A stretch of DNA of 64,000 nt from Corallococcus macrosporus DSM 14697. GTDB lineage: Bacteria; Myxococcota; Myxococcia; Myxococcales; Myxococcaceae. How positions within the stretch are numbered: the stretch's first letter is position 1; every line of letters starts with the position of its first letter. The notes beneath the pieces are model-generated. The model worked only from the letters and a program-made list of their open reading frames with translations. It had not been told where the DNA came from and made no database searches. The DNA lies in assembly GCF_002305895.1 (NCBI RefSeq), contig NZ_CP022203.1, forward strand, positions 6,420,001 through 6,484,000. The letters are read 5' to 3'. Shown piece after piece: positions 18,461 through 26,379 of this stretch. Both the position numbers and the translations under genes were made by a program.

Positions 18461-18655
18461 TCAGCGCGCCCCCCGGGCGAGAAGCGCATCTAGCGACGCT
18501 GCCGGGATGCGAATGGAACGCCCGACCCACACTCGCTCCAGTTCCCCGCGTTCAAGGAGCGCGTAGACGGTGGCCCGGCACACGGCCAATTCCTCCGCCA
18601 CCTCGCGCACCGTGAGCATCGGGGGGGCCACCGGCCGCACCAAATTCCGCACCAC
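18461..18655 (-). CDS. Excisionase-like HTH protein, copy 1
   Basis: A 64-residue MerR/excisionase-type helix-turn-helix (HTH_17): LTVREVAEELAVCRATVYAL, then LERVWVGRSIRIPAASLDALLARG. Such proteins bind att DNA or act as small regulators. The start is set at a GTG pair aligned with copy 2 at 20802. An upstream in-frame extension exists but is low in conservation. The gene and about 150 bp on each side are repeated about 2.1 kb away. Confidence 0.75.
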   Translation of the reverse strand: MVRNLVRPVAPPMLTVREVAEELAVCRATVYALLERGELERVWVGRSIRIPAASLDALLARGAR

Positions 18656-19047
18656 CGGCGCACCACGCCCAGTCGAAGCCGTGGAAACGGTGCCAACCGG
18701 CACCGCCCCAACTCCCGGAGAAACCCCAGTCCTTTCCGCAGGTTGCGAAGCGCTGCCAGGGCCTGCGAGCCCCTGCCAACCGGCCCCACCCCGGCTCATC
18801 CACCGTCGCGGCAAAGGCGGGGCCTCCTCCTCCAGCCCCGGCTCCGCCCCTGCTTGAGGGAACGAGCAACGGCACCTGGTCCACGGCCTGCTCGTGCTTC
18901 GTCTGCCGCCGGGCCAGCAACCCGTTGAGGAGGGAAACCAGGAACTGGCTCACCGCGAGCGCGATGAGGGAGGTCTCAATCCAGGGGGCATGCAAGGCGA
19001 ATCGGCGTGGCGTTCCCCGGAAGCCAGGGAGGGGTAGAGTCCCGGGA

Positions 19048-19284
19048 ATGAGCTCACTCAACGCAGCAACGCAGGTGTACGTCGGGTCCCGATGGGTCGA
19101 GAATTCCGCTCCCGCGGGCGGTCCCTGGACGGTGACGGACGTCGACTTCAAGGGCGTCGATGTGCCCGGCAAGGGAAGAGTTCACCACCTCACGCTCGCG
19201 CGCGGACCGGACGAGTCCCTCCGAATCACCACGGCCACCCTGATGGCCAGCTACACGCAGGCGCCAGAAGACGTGAAGGCGTGA
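19048..19284 (+). CDS. Hypothetical protein, 78 aa
   Basis: Starts MSSLNAATQVYVGSRWVENS and contains WTVTDVDFKGVDVPGKGRVHHLTL. It has the alternating hydrophobic pattern of a small beta-rich domain. A purine-rich stretch (gggaggggtagag) precedes the ATG. No family recognised. Flanked by remnants of an IS91-type transposase, so it may be cargo of that element. Confidence 0.5.
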   Translation: MSSLNAATQVYVGSRWVENSAPAGGPWTVTDVDFKGVDVPGKGRVHHLTLARGPDESLRITTATLMASYTQAPEDVKA

Positions 19285-19541
19285 CGCGGCGCCGAATCCC
19301 CTTGCCAACGGCAATGCCCATAGGAAGGAGGAGGGCACTGTTACGGGGAGCAGCCCGGGGCACTGCGGGGCAAGTGGGCTGCTGGAGGGGGCCCCCAAGC
19401 CGATGCGCCTTTCCGGTGGAGCAACCATGCAGCCCCCTTTAGGCCCCCCCTACCAACGCCGTGTTCCCAGGGGGACTCGGCCGCTGGCTGGCGCGCCTTG
19501 GCTACGGCTGGAGTGCGTTCACCCCCACCACGCGCTCTGGG

Positions 19542-19814
19542 GGGCCCCTGCGCCGGGGCCAAGTGCGCACTCGCCGTGGGCAACCCCAGGTGCTCCAGAT
19601 TCGCTCTCCCCCCTCCTGCTCCCTTCACGTACGCGAACACCCGCCGCCTGCCTCCACACCTCAAGCACGCGAACACATCCAGGGCGAACGTCCTGCGCAG
19701 CAGCCCGGCCCAGTCAAAACGGGGCGTGCGCTCCTTCCTCGGCTCCTCCACCGTCGCAGCAAAGGCGAGGCTCTCCTCCTCCAGCCCCGGCTCCGCCCCT
19801 GCTTGAGGGAGCAA
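19542..19814 (-). pseudogene. IS91-type transposase C-terminal remnant
   Basis: The minus-strand frame reads FAATVEEPRKERTPRFDWAG, then LLRRTFALDVFACLRCGGRR and VFAYVKGAGGGRANLEHLGL. This is the zinc-ribbon-bearing C-terminal tail seen in IS91-family transposases of myxobacteria. The rest of the gene is missing. A short related fragment lies near 18800-18860 (FAATVDEP), so the region has been rearranged. Confidence 0.6.
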
Positions 19815-19860
19815 AAAATCAATGTACTGGATCAAAAAATAATAGCCCCTGGAACTCCCG

Positions 19861-20319
19861 ATGACTGAAGAGGAGGAACAGACCGCTAGTGAGCTTCTAA
19901 TTCTTGCAGTCATTCTCGCAATACCCACTGGGGGAATTTCACTATTACTTTGGCTTGGAGCATTTCTTATAGACTTCTTCTCTTCACAAGATGCAGCCAA
20001 ACCCGCCCCCACTGTCCCCAAACAAAAGCATACTAAAAAATCTATGGCCTACTTCTTCAAAACAATCTTCTGGTCTTTTGCAGCAGCTATCGTCATCACC
20101 ATTGGCTTAGCTGCTATAAATGCGGTTCCAGGTGGAGATGCTTCTGGGCTAATTGTAGCAGGGCTACTTTGGATTATCATCTCGATAGCCACATTCAAAC
20201 TCAACAACTCAACTAAAGAGCCTGAAAGACTCCAAGCAGAGCAAGAGATCAAAACTAAGATAGCTGCTCTTGAAAAGGAACTTCAGGCACTAAAAGCCAA
20301 GTCTTCAAAGGGGCAATGA
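19861..20319 (+). CDS. Membrane protein with C-terminal coiled coil, 152 aa
   Basis: Three membrane segments are visible: about residues 11-40 (LILAVILAIPTGGISLLLWLGAFLIDFF), 66-87 (FFKTIFWSFAAAIVITIGLAAI) and 95-111 (LIVAGLLWIIISIATF). They are followed by a charged coiled coil (AEQEIKTKIAALEKELQALK). Base composition is strikingly AT-rich for this genome, marking recent acquisition. No recognised family and no partner gene adjacent. The start at ATG 19861 has only a weak site. Confidence 0.65.
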   Translation: MTEEEEQTASELLILAVILAIPTGGISLLLWLGAFLIDFFSSQDAAKPAPTVPKQKHTKKSMAYFFKTIFWSFAAAIVITIGLAAINAVPGGDASGLIVAGLLWIIISIATFKLNNSTKEPERLQAEQEIKTKIAALEKELQALKAKSSKGQ

Positions 20320-20607
20320 GTAATGAAAGGCAATGAAAGCTGACATAGCGGGATGCCCTTAATACAAAAAGAAATTTGTATGGCAGGCAGTCCTTCACCG
20401 CCTCGTACAGCACCGTCCCCTCCGGCTGCCTCCGCCGGTACGCCCACCCGCGCTCCTCCACCCGCTCCTCCCCTGCCACACCTTTTTCAGGGCACACGCT
20501 ACCGTTACCCGCCCACGGGCCTCGGTGTACGGAATGACGAGGCGCAGTGCTCGTGCGGTCTCGGTTCCCGCTATAGAGCCAGGAACCGGGAACCACCAAC
20601 CGGAGCA
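20320..20607. other. Spacer before HTH copy 2
   Basis: About 290 bp without a supported gene. Its right end repeats the flank of copy 1 (ggttcccgc.atag.gcc.ggaaccgggaacca in both). Confidence 0.35.
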
Positions 20608-20802
20608 TCAACGCCGCCCTCGGGCAAGGAGCGCCTCCAGCGACGCGGCCGGGATGCGAATGGACCGCCCAACCCACACCCGCTCCAGTTCCCCGCGTTC
20701 GAGGAGCACGTAGACGGTGGCCCGGCACACGGCCAACTCCTCCGCCACCTCACGCACCGTGAGCAACGGCGAGGCCACCGGCCGCACCACGTTCCGCACC
20801 AC
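20608..20802 (-). CDS. Excisionase-like HTH protein, copy 2
   Basis: A 64-residue HTH_17 protein nearly identical to copy 1 (about 57 of 64 residues the same), starting at a GTG pair (MVRNVVRPVAS). The downstream repeated sequence is interrupted by an IS3 element at 20901 and resumes at about 22587, so the repeat unit originally ran to the attR junction. Confidence 0.75.
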   Translation of the reverse strand: MVRNVVRPVASPLLTVREVAEELAVCRATVYVLLERGELERVWVGRSIRIPAASLEALLARGRR

Positions 20803-20928
20803 CGGCGCACCACGGCGAGTCGAAACCGTGGAGGCGGTGCCAACCGGCGCCGCCCCCGCGCACTGGAGAGTCTCAATCCTTTCCGCAGGTTGCCGGTGAG
20901 CGTCAAGGTAGTTGTCGCGTGAGAGAGT

Positions 20929-21960
20929 TCAACCGATGCGCTTCAACTCCTGCACTGCCGGGGTGGGGTTCGGGGAGGGGTTGAGGCGCACCGGGCCTGC
21001 CGGTGTCCAGTCTCGAGTGTGGCGGCTCCATCGCTCAGGATGACGGGCTTGGGCGCGCTGGTACACCTGATGGCGCCGGGCGAGCAGCGCCGTCTCGCGA
21101 CTGAAGTGTCTGTCGTCAGGCGTGACGAAGCGGATGGCGGAGTGCAGGTGCTCGGTGTTGTACCAATGCACGAAGCGCGTCACCCAGCAGTGCGCGTCCT
21201 CGACGGATGCGAAGGGGCGCCGCGGGAAGCTGGGGCGGTACTTCAGCGTACGGAAGAGAGCCTCGGAGAAGGCGTTGTCGTCCGAGACGCGGGGCCGGCT
21301 GAAGGAGGGCGTCACGCCCAGCCATTGCAGGGTGGCCAGCAGCGTGGCGCCCTTCATCGGGCCGCCGTTGTCCGAGTGCAATACCAGCCCCTCGGGACAG
21401 CCCGCCTCCTGCCAGCAGCGGCGGATGAGGGCCGCGGCATGCTCGGACGACTCCTCCTCGTGTACCGCGAAGCCCATGATGCGCCGGCTGAAGACGTCCA
21501 CCACCAGGTACAGGTAGAGGAAGGCTCCCTTCACCGGGCCCTTCAGGTAGGTGATGTCCCAGCTCCACACCTGATTGGGCCCGGTGGCCAGGTGCTCGGC
21601 CCGGAGCCTGGGCGTGGGGGCCCTGGCGCAGCCTCGGTGGGTGAGTTGCCCCGCCTCGCGCAGCACCCGGTAGATGCTCGCCTCGCTGGCCACGTACTCG
21701 CCCCTGTCGGCCAGCCGGGGCACAATCTGCTTGGGCGAGACGTCGCGGAACTCCTCGCTGTTGGCCACTGCCAGGATGCGGCGTCTCTCCACTTCCGACA
21801 GCCGGTTGGCGGGCCGGGTATGCGGACCGCACCTGCCGTCCTGGGCCGTTTCGGGCTTCCTCCAGCGCTGGACGGTGCGAGACGTCACCCCGAGTCGCTC
21901 GCAGACGGCCTCCAGCCTCACGCCCTTCTCCAGCGCCTCGTCGACGAGGGCAAGCGTCAT
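20929..21960 (-). CDS. IS3-family transposase OrfB
   Basis: A 343-residue DDE integrase-like transposase. A helix-turn-helix (VCERLGVTSRTVQRWRKPE) and HTH_21-type segment lead to the rve core: WSWDITYLKG (first Asp), VLHSDNGGPMKG (second Asp), DDNAFSEALFRTLKYRP (Glu). All three catalytic residues are present and the length is normal. Its ATG overlaps the OrfA stop (ATGA at 21957-21960). Production as an OrfAB fusion by frameshifting at an A8 run in OrfA is also possible. Confidence 0.92.
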   Translation of the reverse strand: MTLALVDEALEKGVRLEAVCERLGVTSRTVQRWRKPETAQDGRCGPHTRPANRLSEVERRRILAVANSEEFRDVSPKQIVPRLADRGEYVASEASIYRVLREAGQLTHRGCARAPTPRLRAEHLATGPNQVWSWDITYLKGPVKGAFLYLYLVVDVFSRRIMGFAVHEEESSEHAAALIRRCWQEAGCPEGLVLHSDNGGPMKGATLLATLQWLGVTPSFSRPRVSDDNAFSEALFRTLKYRPSFPRRPFASVEDAHCWVTRFVHWYNTEHLHSAIRFVTPDDRHFSRETALLARRHQVYQRAQARHPERWSRHTRDWTPAGPVRLNPSPNPTPAVQELKRIG

Positions 21961-22544
21961 TTCTCGCGCCTCTCGTCCACTGCGTCGTCCTCGTCTTCCG
22001 GGGACTTCTCGTCCCAGCCCATCCCCTGAAGTTTTTTTTCGAGCACCAGCAGCGCCGCCGTCTCGGCCAGCGCCTTCTCCTTGCGCCGCAGCTCCCGCTC
22101 CAGCTCCTTCACGCGCTTCTCCGACGAGGCCAGTCGGCGACGCTGGCTGGCCGTCAGTGGCCCGGAGGACTCGCCCGACAGGGCCCCGGCAGCCACCTGC
22201 CGCCACTCCTTCAACTGCGCCTCGTGCAGCCCCTCGCGGCGCAGCAACGCCCCCAACTTCTCACCCTCAAGCCCCTGGGCCACCACCAGCACGCGCAGCT
22301 TCTCCTCGGGCGTCCACTTCTTCGGGCCAGCGGGCTTCTTCTCCTCGGGCGGCGGCGTCATCGCCGCTACCCTACGCGCCTCGCGCAACCACTGCGACAG
22401 CGTCGGCTGCGAGACTCCCACCTGGCGGGCGAGCGCCGCAGCACTCACCGCGCCTGGCCCCACCATCCGCTTCACCATCTCCGCCTTGAATGCATCCGTG
22501 TACGACACAGCTACCTGCCTGTACTCGCCCCCGGGGGTGGTCAA
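21957..22544 (-). CDS. IS3-family transposase OrfA
   Basis: A 195-residue protein: an N-terminal helix-turn-helix (SYTDAFKAEMVKRMV, ALARQVGVSQPTLSQWLRE), a second HTH-like segment (WTPEEKLRVLVVAQGL), and a long basic coiled coil (SEKRVKELERELRRKEKALAETAALLVLEKK). An A8 run on the coding strand at about 22030, within codons for EKK, is a likely slippery site for -1 frameshifting. Confidence 0.88.
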   Translation of the reverse strand: MTTPGGEYRQVAVSYTDAFKAEMVKRMVGPGAVSAAALARQVGVSQPTLSQWLREARRVAAMTPPPEEKKPAGPKKWTPEEKLRVLVVAQGLEGEKLGALLRREGLHEAQLKEWRQVAAGALSGESSGPLTASQRRRLASSEKRVKELERELRRKEKALAETAALLVLEKKLQGMGWDEKSPEDEDDAVDERREK

Positions 22545-22636
22545 CTCGGCCGGTCAGCCGAGGCGACAACTTCCCTGACACAGGGGGTTGCGAGGCGCTA
22601 ACAGGGCCTGCGAGCCCCTGCCAACCGGCCCCACCC

Positions 22637-22764
22637 CGGCTCATAACCGATTGGTCCCTGGTTCGAATCCAGGAGGGCCCACTCCCCTCAATGCCTTGCA
22701 GTGCTCCGGGACGCGCTCCGGAGACGTCTGCCCATTGAACGGCATCTGCTGAGTTCCGCGCCAC
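22637..22764 (+). repeat. attR: 128-bp direct repeat (tRNA 3' part and flank)
   Basis: Matches 8700-8827 at 126 of 128 bases. It begins cggctcataacc with no tRNA 5' half upstream, so it is a non-functional tRNA end. Chromosomal sequence resumes at 22765. The preceding base run (ccccaccccggctcat) is shared with 18790-18803, so the crossover lies at or beside the cggctcat of the anticodon arm. Confidence 0.88.
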
Positions 22765-22818
22765 CAGCGCACCATGCGGGCCGCCCTCCCACGAGGAGCG
22801 CGGCAGGGTCCTGGACCA

Positions 22819-22939
22819 GGTGTGGCGCTCATCCTGAGCACGCTCCGAGGGGAGCCGGGTGCTCACCCAGCGGCCAAGCTCCGAAAATGGGCTGAAATCA
22901 GGAGGGGGGCTGCTGGCGGCTCAGGATGAGCGCCACACC
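22819..22939. repeat. MITE-like palindromic unit, 121 bp
   Basis: A perfect 21-bp inverted repeat (22819-22839 and 22919-22939, starting ggtgtggcgctcatcctg) encloses 79 bp with no coding capacity. This size and structure fit a miniature inverted-repeat element or an old IS end pair. It lies just outside attR. Confidence 0.55.
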
Positions 22940-23140
22940 CGACGCGCGCTCGTGGCAGGCGCCTGCTGGCTCCCATGACCCACCTCCGCCGCCAAGGAAA
23001 CGCCTGGGCCGCAGCGGGGGCCATTGAATGCGTGGCCCCCTCCGCGGCGCGGCTCCAGGAGTGCGCCTATTACCCCTTCCTGGAATTGCCCCGCCCCAGG
23101 TGCTGGCCGAGTATAAGCGCCCTTTTATGGAGGAACTTGG

Positions 23141-24340
23141 ATGTCTGGAGTAACAAGAGTATCTGTGCTGTGTTTGGTGCTGGCATGCTTGGCGGCGTGC
23201 TCGTCGAGCGAGGAGCGCGGGCAGTACCGGGTGGAGGCCGGCGACCTGGGAGCAGGCGCCCAGCGCATCCGCGTCAGCCGCGACGGCAAGGGCGTCACCG
23301 ACGCGCGAGTGACGGTGAACGACGTGCTGGCGGCGCACGAGGCGGAGGGCACCTACGTGGTGTCCGAGCCCGCGTCGATGCCCTCGGGCAGCCGCGTGAA
23401 CCTCTTGATTGTAGCGGGCGATGACACCCTGCAGGGCCAGGCCGTGGTCCCCGCCGCGCCGCACATCACCGCCCCGGCCGCCAACAGCCTCTTCTCCCAC
23501 ACCGAAGACGTCGCCGTGGAGTGGACCGCCGAGGGCAGCCTCGCCGGCTTCGCCGTGGTGACCACCGCCGGCAGGGACGTGAGGACCTTCGAGGCGGGGG
23601 GCGCGGACCGCCGCTTCGTCATCGCGAGCCAGCAGCTGCCGTCCAACGCGGGCGTCGAGGTCACGGTAATCGCCCGCGCCCGCGGTGTGCTCGCCGGCCC
23701 GGTGACCGCAGATTCGTCCTTCTCGGTGCGCAGCGAGGCCGCCAACGCGGTCGTCTTCCGACGCACGACGCCGCTCCAGGTCCTCGGAGGGGACATGGGC
23801 GAGCGCTGGCAGCACGTGCGAGTGACCGCCGGCGACGACGTGGTGGAGGACGCGGTGCTCACCCTCAACGGCCAGGCGGTTCCGTACGATGGCGATTTCG
23901 GTACCTACTCCACGGAGCTGGGTGTGCAGGCCGGGGGCGAGCTGCGCCTGGAGGTGTCGCGCGACGGAGCGCTGTTCGGCGTCGCCACCGGCCTGGTTCC
24001 TGAGCCCCCCACCGTCACGGCGCCCTCGAATGGCGACTCGTTCACCGCCACGGCCCCCCTCACCGTCACCTGGAGCAGCAGCACGAATCCGGACCGCTTC
24101 AAGGTCGGCGTGAGCTGGTCTTGCGGCGAGAACTGCTCGACGGGAGAGCAGTTCGACGTTGCCGGCACGGCGCGCACCTTCGACCTCCCGGGTGACGCGC
24201 TGCCCACGAACACGGACCTGAGGCTGTGGGTGTTCGGGTACAACGACGGCAACTTCGTGGGCCACTTCACCCCGGACTCGCGGATGAACATCCGCGGCGA
24301 GAGCCTGGCGGTGCAGGGCGTGCGCATCACGTCCAACTGA
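23141..24340 (+). CDS. Lipoprotein with Ig-like repeats
   Basis: A 399-residue predicted lipoprotein. The signal MSGVTRVSVLCLVLACLAAC ends in lipobox LAAC, with the lipid-bearing Cys at residue 20. The rest is beta-rich with repeated blocks of about 100 residues (P.ITAPAANSLF..., PPTVTAPSNGDSF... followed by VTW-type strands), like fibronectin III or Ig-like domains. A short Cys pair, CGENC, lies near 328. No catalytic motif. Probably a surface or periplasmic adhesin-like protein. Function unknown. Confidence 0.8.
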   Translation: MSGVTRVSVLCLVLACLAACSSSEERGQYRVEAGDLGAGAQRIRVSRDGKGVTDARVTVNDVLAAHEAEGTYVVSEPASMPSGSRVNLLIVAGDDTLQGQAVVPAAPHITAPAANSLFSHTEDVAVEWTAEGSLAGFAVVTTAGRDVRTFEAGGADRRFVIASQQLPSNAGVEVTVIARARGVLAGPVTADSSFSVRSEAANAVVFRRTTPLQVLGGDMGERWQHVRVTAGDDVVEDAVLTLNGQAVPYDGDFGTYSTELGVQAGGELRLEVSRDGALFGVATGLVPEPPTVTAPSNGDSFTATAPLTVTWSSSTNPDRFKVGVSWSCGENCSTGEQFDVAGTARTFDLPGDALPTNTDLRLWVFGYNDGNFVGHFTPDSRMNIRGESLAVQGVRITSN

Positions 24341-24349
24341 GCCGCCCGC

Positions 24350-24382
24350 GCTTCGCGCGCCCCTGTGGTGGGCGCGCGAAGC
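24350..24382. terminator. Bidirectional terminator hairpin
   Basis: A perfect 13-bp stem, gcttcgcgcgccc (24350-24362) with gggcgcgcgaagc (24370-24382), and a 7-nt loop lie between two convergent genes. It serves both strands. Confidence 0.75.
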
Positions 24383-24419
24383 CCCGTCCTCACCGCGAGC
24401 GCGCGCGGCGCCAGGGCGC

Positions 24420-25340
24420 TTACGACGTCGGCGGCACGATCTCTCGTGCCGAGGGGTAGGCGAAGTCGACCCGCCGCCAGCCGTCCACGCGGAACGTCGT
24501 CTCCCACCCGGCCCACGTGGCCGCCCGATTGTAGTGACCGGTGCTCTCTCCGTCGCGGTCGTCCCATTCGGTGAAGAGGCGGAACTCGTTACGCGGGGTG
24601 CCGGAGGCGTCGAAGGGCTCGGTGTCGAGGAACAGCAGGTTCCGGGTGCCACCTTCGACCAGATACGAGACCACCTTCACGCCGAGCCAGCGGCCTTCCT
24701 GCAGTTGGTAGTCGAAGGAGGGCGCGAGCGAGAGGTGGTCGTAGGTCGGGTGGTCGAGCTCGCGGAAGGCCTGGGGCGAGACGCCGCCGAACGGGACGTC
24801 CATCCCGACGCAGCTCGATCGCGCCACCTCGGGCTTGGTGTGCTGGCCGCCGCGCATCTTCCAGGACATGGAGTGGTGCGTACCGTTGTCCTCGTGGACG
24901 CGAACGTAGACGGTGGCCTCGAAGTTCAGGAGATCGTCCGGACTGCCGATGAAGCCGTTCTCAGGGGCGCCGTCACGCCAGGTGAAGGACTGCTCGCCGC
25001 CGCCGGGACGGAGGTGGAGCCGCACCGTCTTTCCGGCGGGCTTGCCGCTCGCGTACGTGACGCGGTGGCCGCTGGTCGACCAGTAGGGGACGCCGGCTTC
25101 GAAGCCGGGCGTGGCCTCGTCGCCTTCCATGTCGAAGAATGGCTTGGAGTCGGAGGGGTCGCCGTCGCCCAGGTGGAAGCTGCTGCCGGAGGGCTCGGAG
25201 GGGAACAGCATGCCCACGCCGCCCGGACCGACCTCCGCCACGGGAGCGGAAGGAGTGACCGGGGCGGCGAGCGCCGGAGCGGCGGTGCCAAGGACGAGCG
25301 CGGAGATGAACGAAGCTCTGAAGACGTTTGGAATCGTCAT
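24420..25340 (-). CDS. Secreted protein, 306 aa, unknown family
   Basis: The N-terminus MTIPNVFRASFISALVLGTAAPALA is a Sec signal peptide with an ALA cleavage site. The mature part is rich in aromatic and charged residues (SSFHLGDGDPSDSKPFFDMEG, YASGKPAGKTVRLHLRPGGGEQSFTW, TFRVDGWRRVDFAYPSAREI) and suggests a beta-sandwich, perhaps a lectin or polysaccharide-active fold. I cannot assign a family. It ends convergently with the lipoprotein gene across a strong terminator. Confidence 0.75.
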   Translation of the reverse strand: MTIPNVFRASFISALVLGTAAPALAAPVTPSAPVAEVGPGGVGMLFPSEPSGSSFHLGDGDPSDSKPFFDMEGDEATPGFEAGVPYWSTSGHRVTYASGKPAGKTVRLHLRPGGGEQSFTWRDGAPENGFIGSPDDLLNFEATVYVRVHEDNGTHHSMSWKMRGGQHTKPEVARSSCVGMDVPFGGVSPQAFRELDHPTYDHLSLAPSFDYQLQEGRWLGVKVVSYLVEGGTRNLLFLDTEPFDASGTPRNEFRLFTEWDDRDGESTGHYNRAATWAGWETTFRVDGWRRVDFAYPSAREIVPPTS

Positions 25341-25803
25341 GGGTGACGCGAACCGCGTGCGGCGCCGAGCTCATCCCGAACGGGAGGCGGTGGTGCGTGC
25401 GGGGAGGTGAGCACGCGGCTTCATGCGCGGTGTCCGTTCGACTGGCAGCGCCCGAGGACGACGCCCCCGCGTCACCGTCGCGGGCGCGCAGGGCCCCCGA
25501 AAAGAGTGAAGCCAGGCCCCCGGCGACCCTCGTCGCCCGGCATCCTGGCTTCACTTCAGCTCAGCGTCCCTCCCCGCTTAGGGAGAGTTCCGTCGCCCGG
25601 GAGCGACGTGGCTGGCAGGACGTGCCATCGCCAGGGAGCCAGGACATGGACGGAGCCAGCCCGCAAGCCCCCGCCTCAATCCAGCGAACATGGCCCCAGA
25701 GCCATCGAAACGCCTGCGCCTCACCTGGTGACGAGTTGGCGCCCGAGCTGCCGCTGAACGACGCGCATCCGGTGGTGCCGAGCCCTCGCTCCGATGGGAC
25801 GGT
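25341..25803. other. Non-coding stretch
   Basis: About 460 bp with no supported gene. The region appears to be decayed DNA leading into the RCC1 fragment. Confidence 0.4.
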
Positions 25804-25955
25804 TCAGGTCCCTTCCTGGACCATCACGTTGACCGGCATGGGGCGGTCCGCGGTCGTCCCGTCCCCCACCTGACCGAGGTTGTTGCGGCCCCAGCCCCAG
25901 ACGGCGCCGTCCGGGCGCATGGCCACCGTGTGGAAACTGCCCGCTGCAAGACCCC
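25804..25955 (-). pseudogene. RCC1-repeat protein, C-terminal fragment
   Basis: In the minus frame ending at the TGA at 25804-25806 the sequence reads AAGSFHTVAMRPDGAVWGWG, then RNNLGQVGDGTTADRPMPV. This is one full RCC1 (regulator of chromosome condensation) beta-propeller repeat. No start codon or other repeats precede it, so it is the tail of a lost gene. Large secreted RCC1 proteins are common in myxobacteria. Confidence 0.75.
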
Positions 25956-26167
25956 TCTTGCCCTCGCGCAGCGCGAGCGCCGCCGTCCCGGCCGGGCAGC
26001 AAAGGCAGCCAGCGATTCCGGGAGAGAGCTTTCGCGCAGACGTAAGATTCCAGACTTATTGCAATGGGTGCCCCCCCACGCGCGGCGCATCAGACGAAGG
26101 GGGACTCGGTTGAGGGGGACGAGCAGGAGCAGCGGGGACCTACCTCGAAGTCGAAGCGCCTCGCTCC
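25956..26167. other. Non-coding, decayed
   Basis: Nothing recognised between the RCC1 fragment and the repeat-protein fragment. Confidence 0.3.
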
Positions 26168-26238
26168 CCGTCAGGATGTTGCGCACCGCCGGCAGGAACC
26201 ACAGGTGCTTGCCCGCCGCACCCGCGAACCACTGGGAG
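26168..26238 (-). pseudogene. Fragment of a paralogue of the 43.2-kb repeat protein
   Basis: The minus-strand peptide QWFAGAAGKHLWFLPAVRNI plus LTG matches QWFAGEAGKHLWFLPGVSNV plus LTG in the C-terminal domain of the protein encoded at 43222-44832, and the DNA is closely similar over about 70 bp. No longer frame is present on either side, so it is a relic. Confidence 0.65.
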
Positions 26239-26379
26239 GCAAGGAGCTCCCCGCCCCCGAGACTTCCGGGGCGAGCTTTTTCGCGTCAGGATTGAATGTG
26301 CAACCGGCGCACACGTCGATGCGCCACTCCGCCGGGGCTCCCCAGCGCGGACCCATTCCCTCTCCAAGGAGCAAAACGC

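Larger units (their letters stand above)
20901..22580 (-). mobile_element. IS3-family insertion sequence
   Basis: Two overlapping genes with OrfA/OrfB organisation. Imperfect terminal inverted repeats are visible at 20901-20918 (cgtcaaggtagttgtcgc) and 22563-22580 (gcgacaacttccctgaca, whose complement is tgtcagggaagttgtcgc). I found no clear target duplication. The element interrupts the second copy of the HTH-gene repeat: the sequence left of 20895 and right of 22587 is contiguous in copy 1. Confidence 0.8.
8700..22764. mobile_element. tRNA-linked integrative island, about 13.9 kb
   Basis: The region between the two 128-bp repeats differs from its surroundings. It holds insertion sequences of at least four families, truncated genes, a lower-GC methyltransferase cassette (9.9-12.4 kb), a lower-GC membrane protein gene (19.9 kb), and an ATPase gene with no core-genome role. 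No tyrosine or serine recombinase was recognised, so the element is probably immobilised or needs an integrase in trans. Two excisionase-like HTH genes (18461 and 20608) could be remnants of its recombination module. Confidence 0.8.

Noticed and set aside
22641-22714. A second tRNA gene at the island right end
   Set aside because: Only the 3' part is present; no D-arm or 5' acceptor strand, so it is an att copy and not a functional tRNA.
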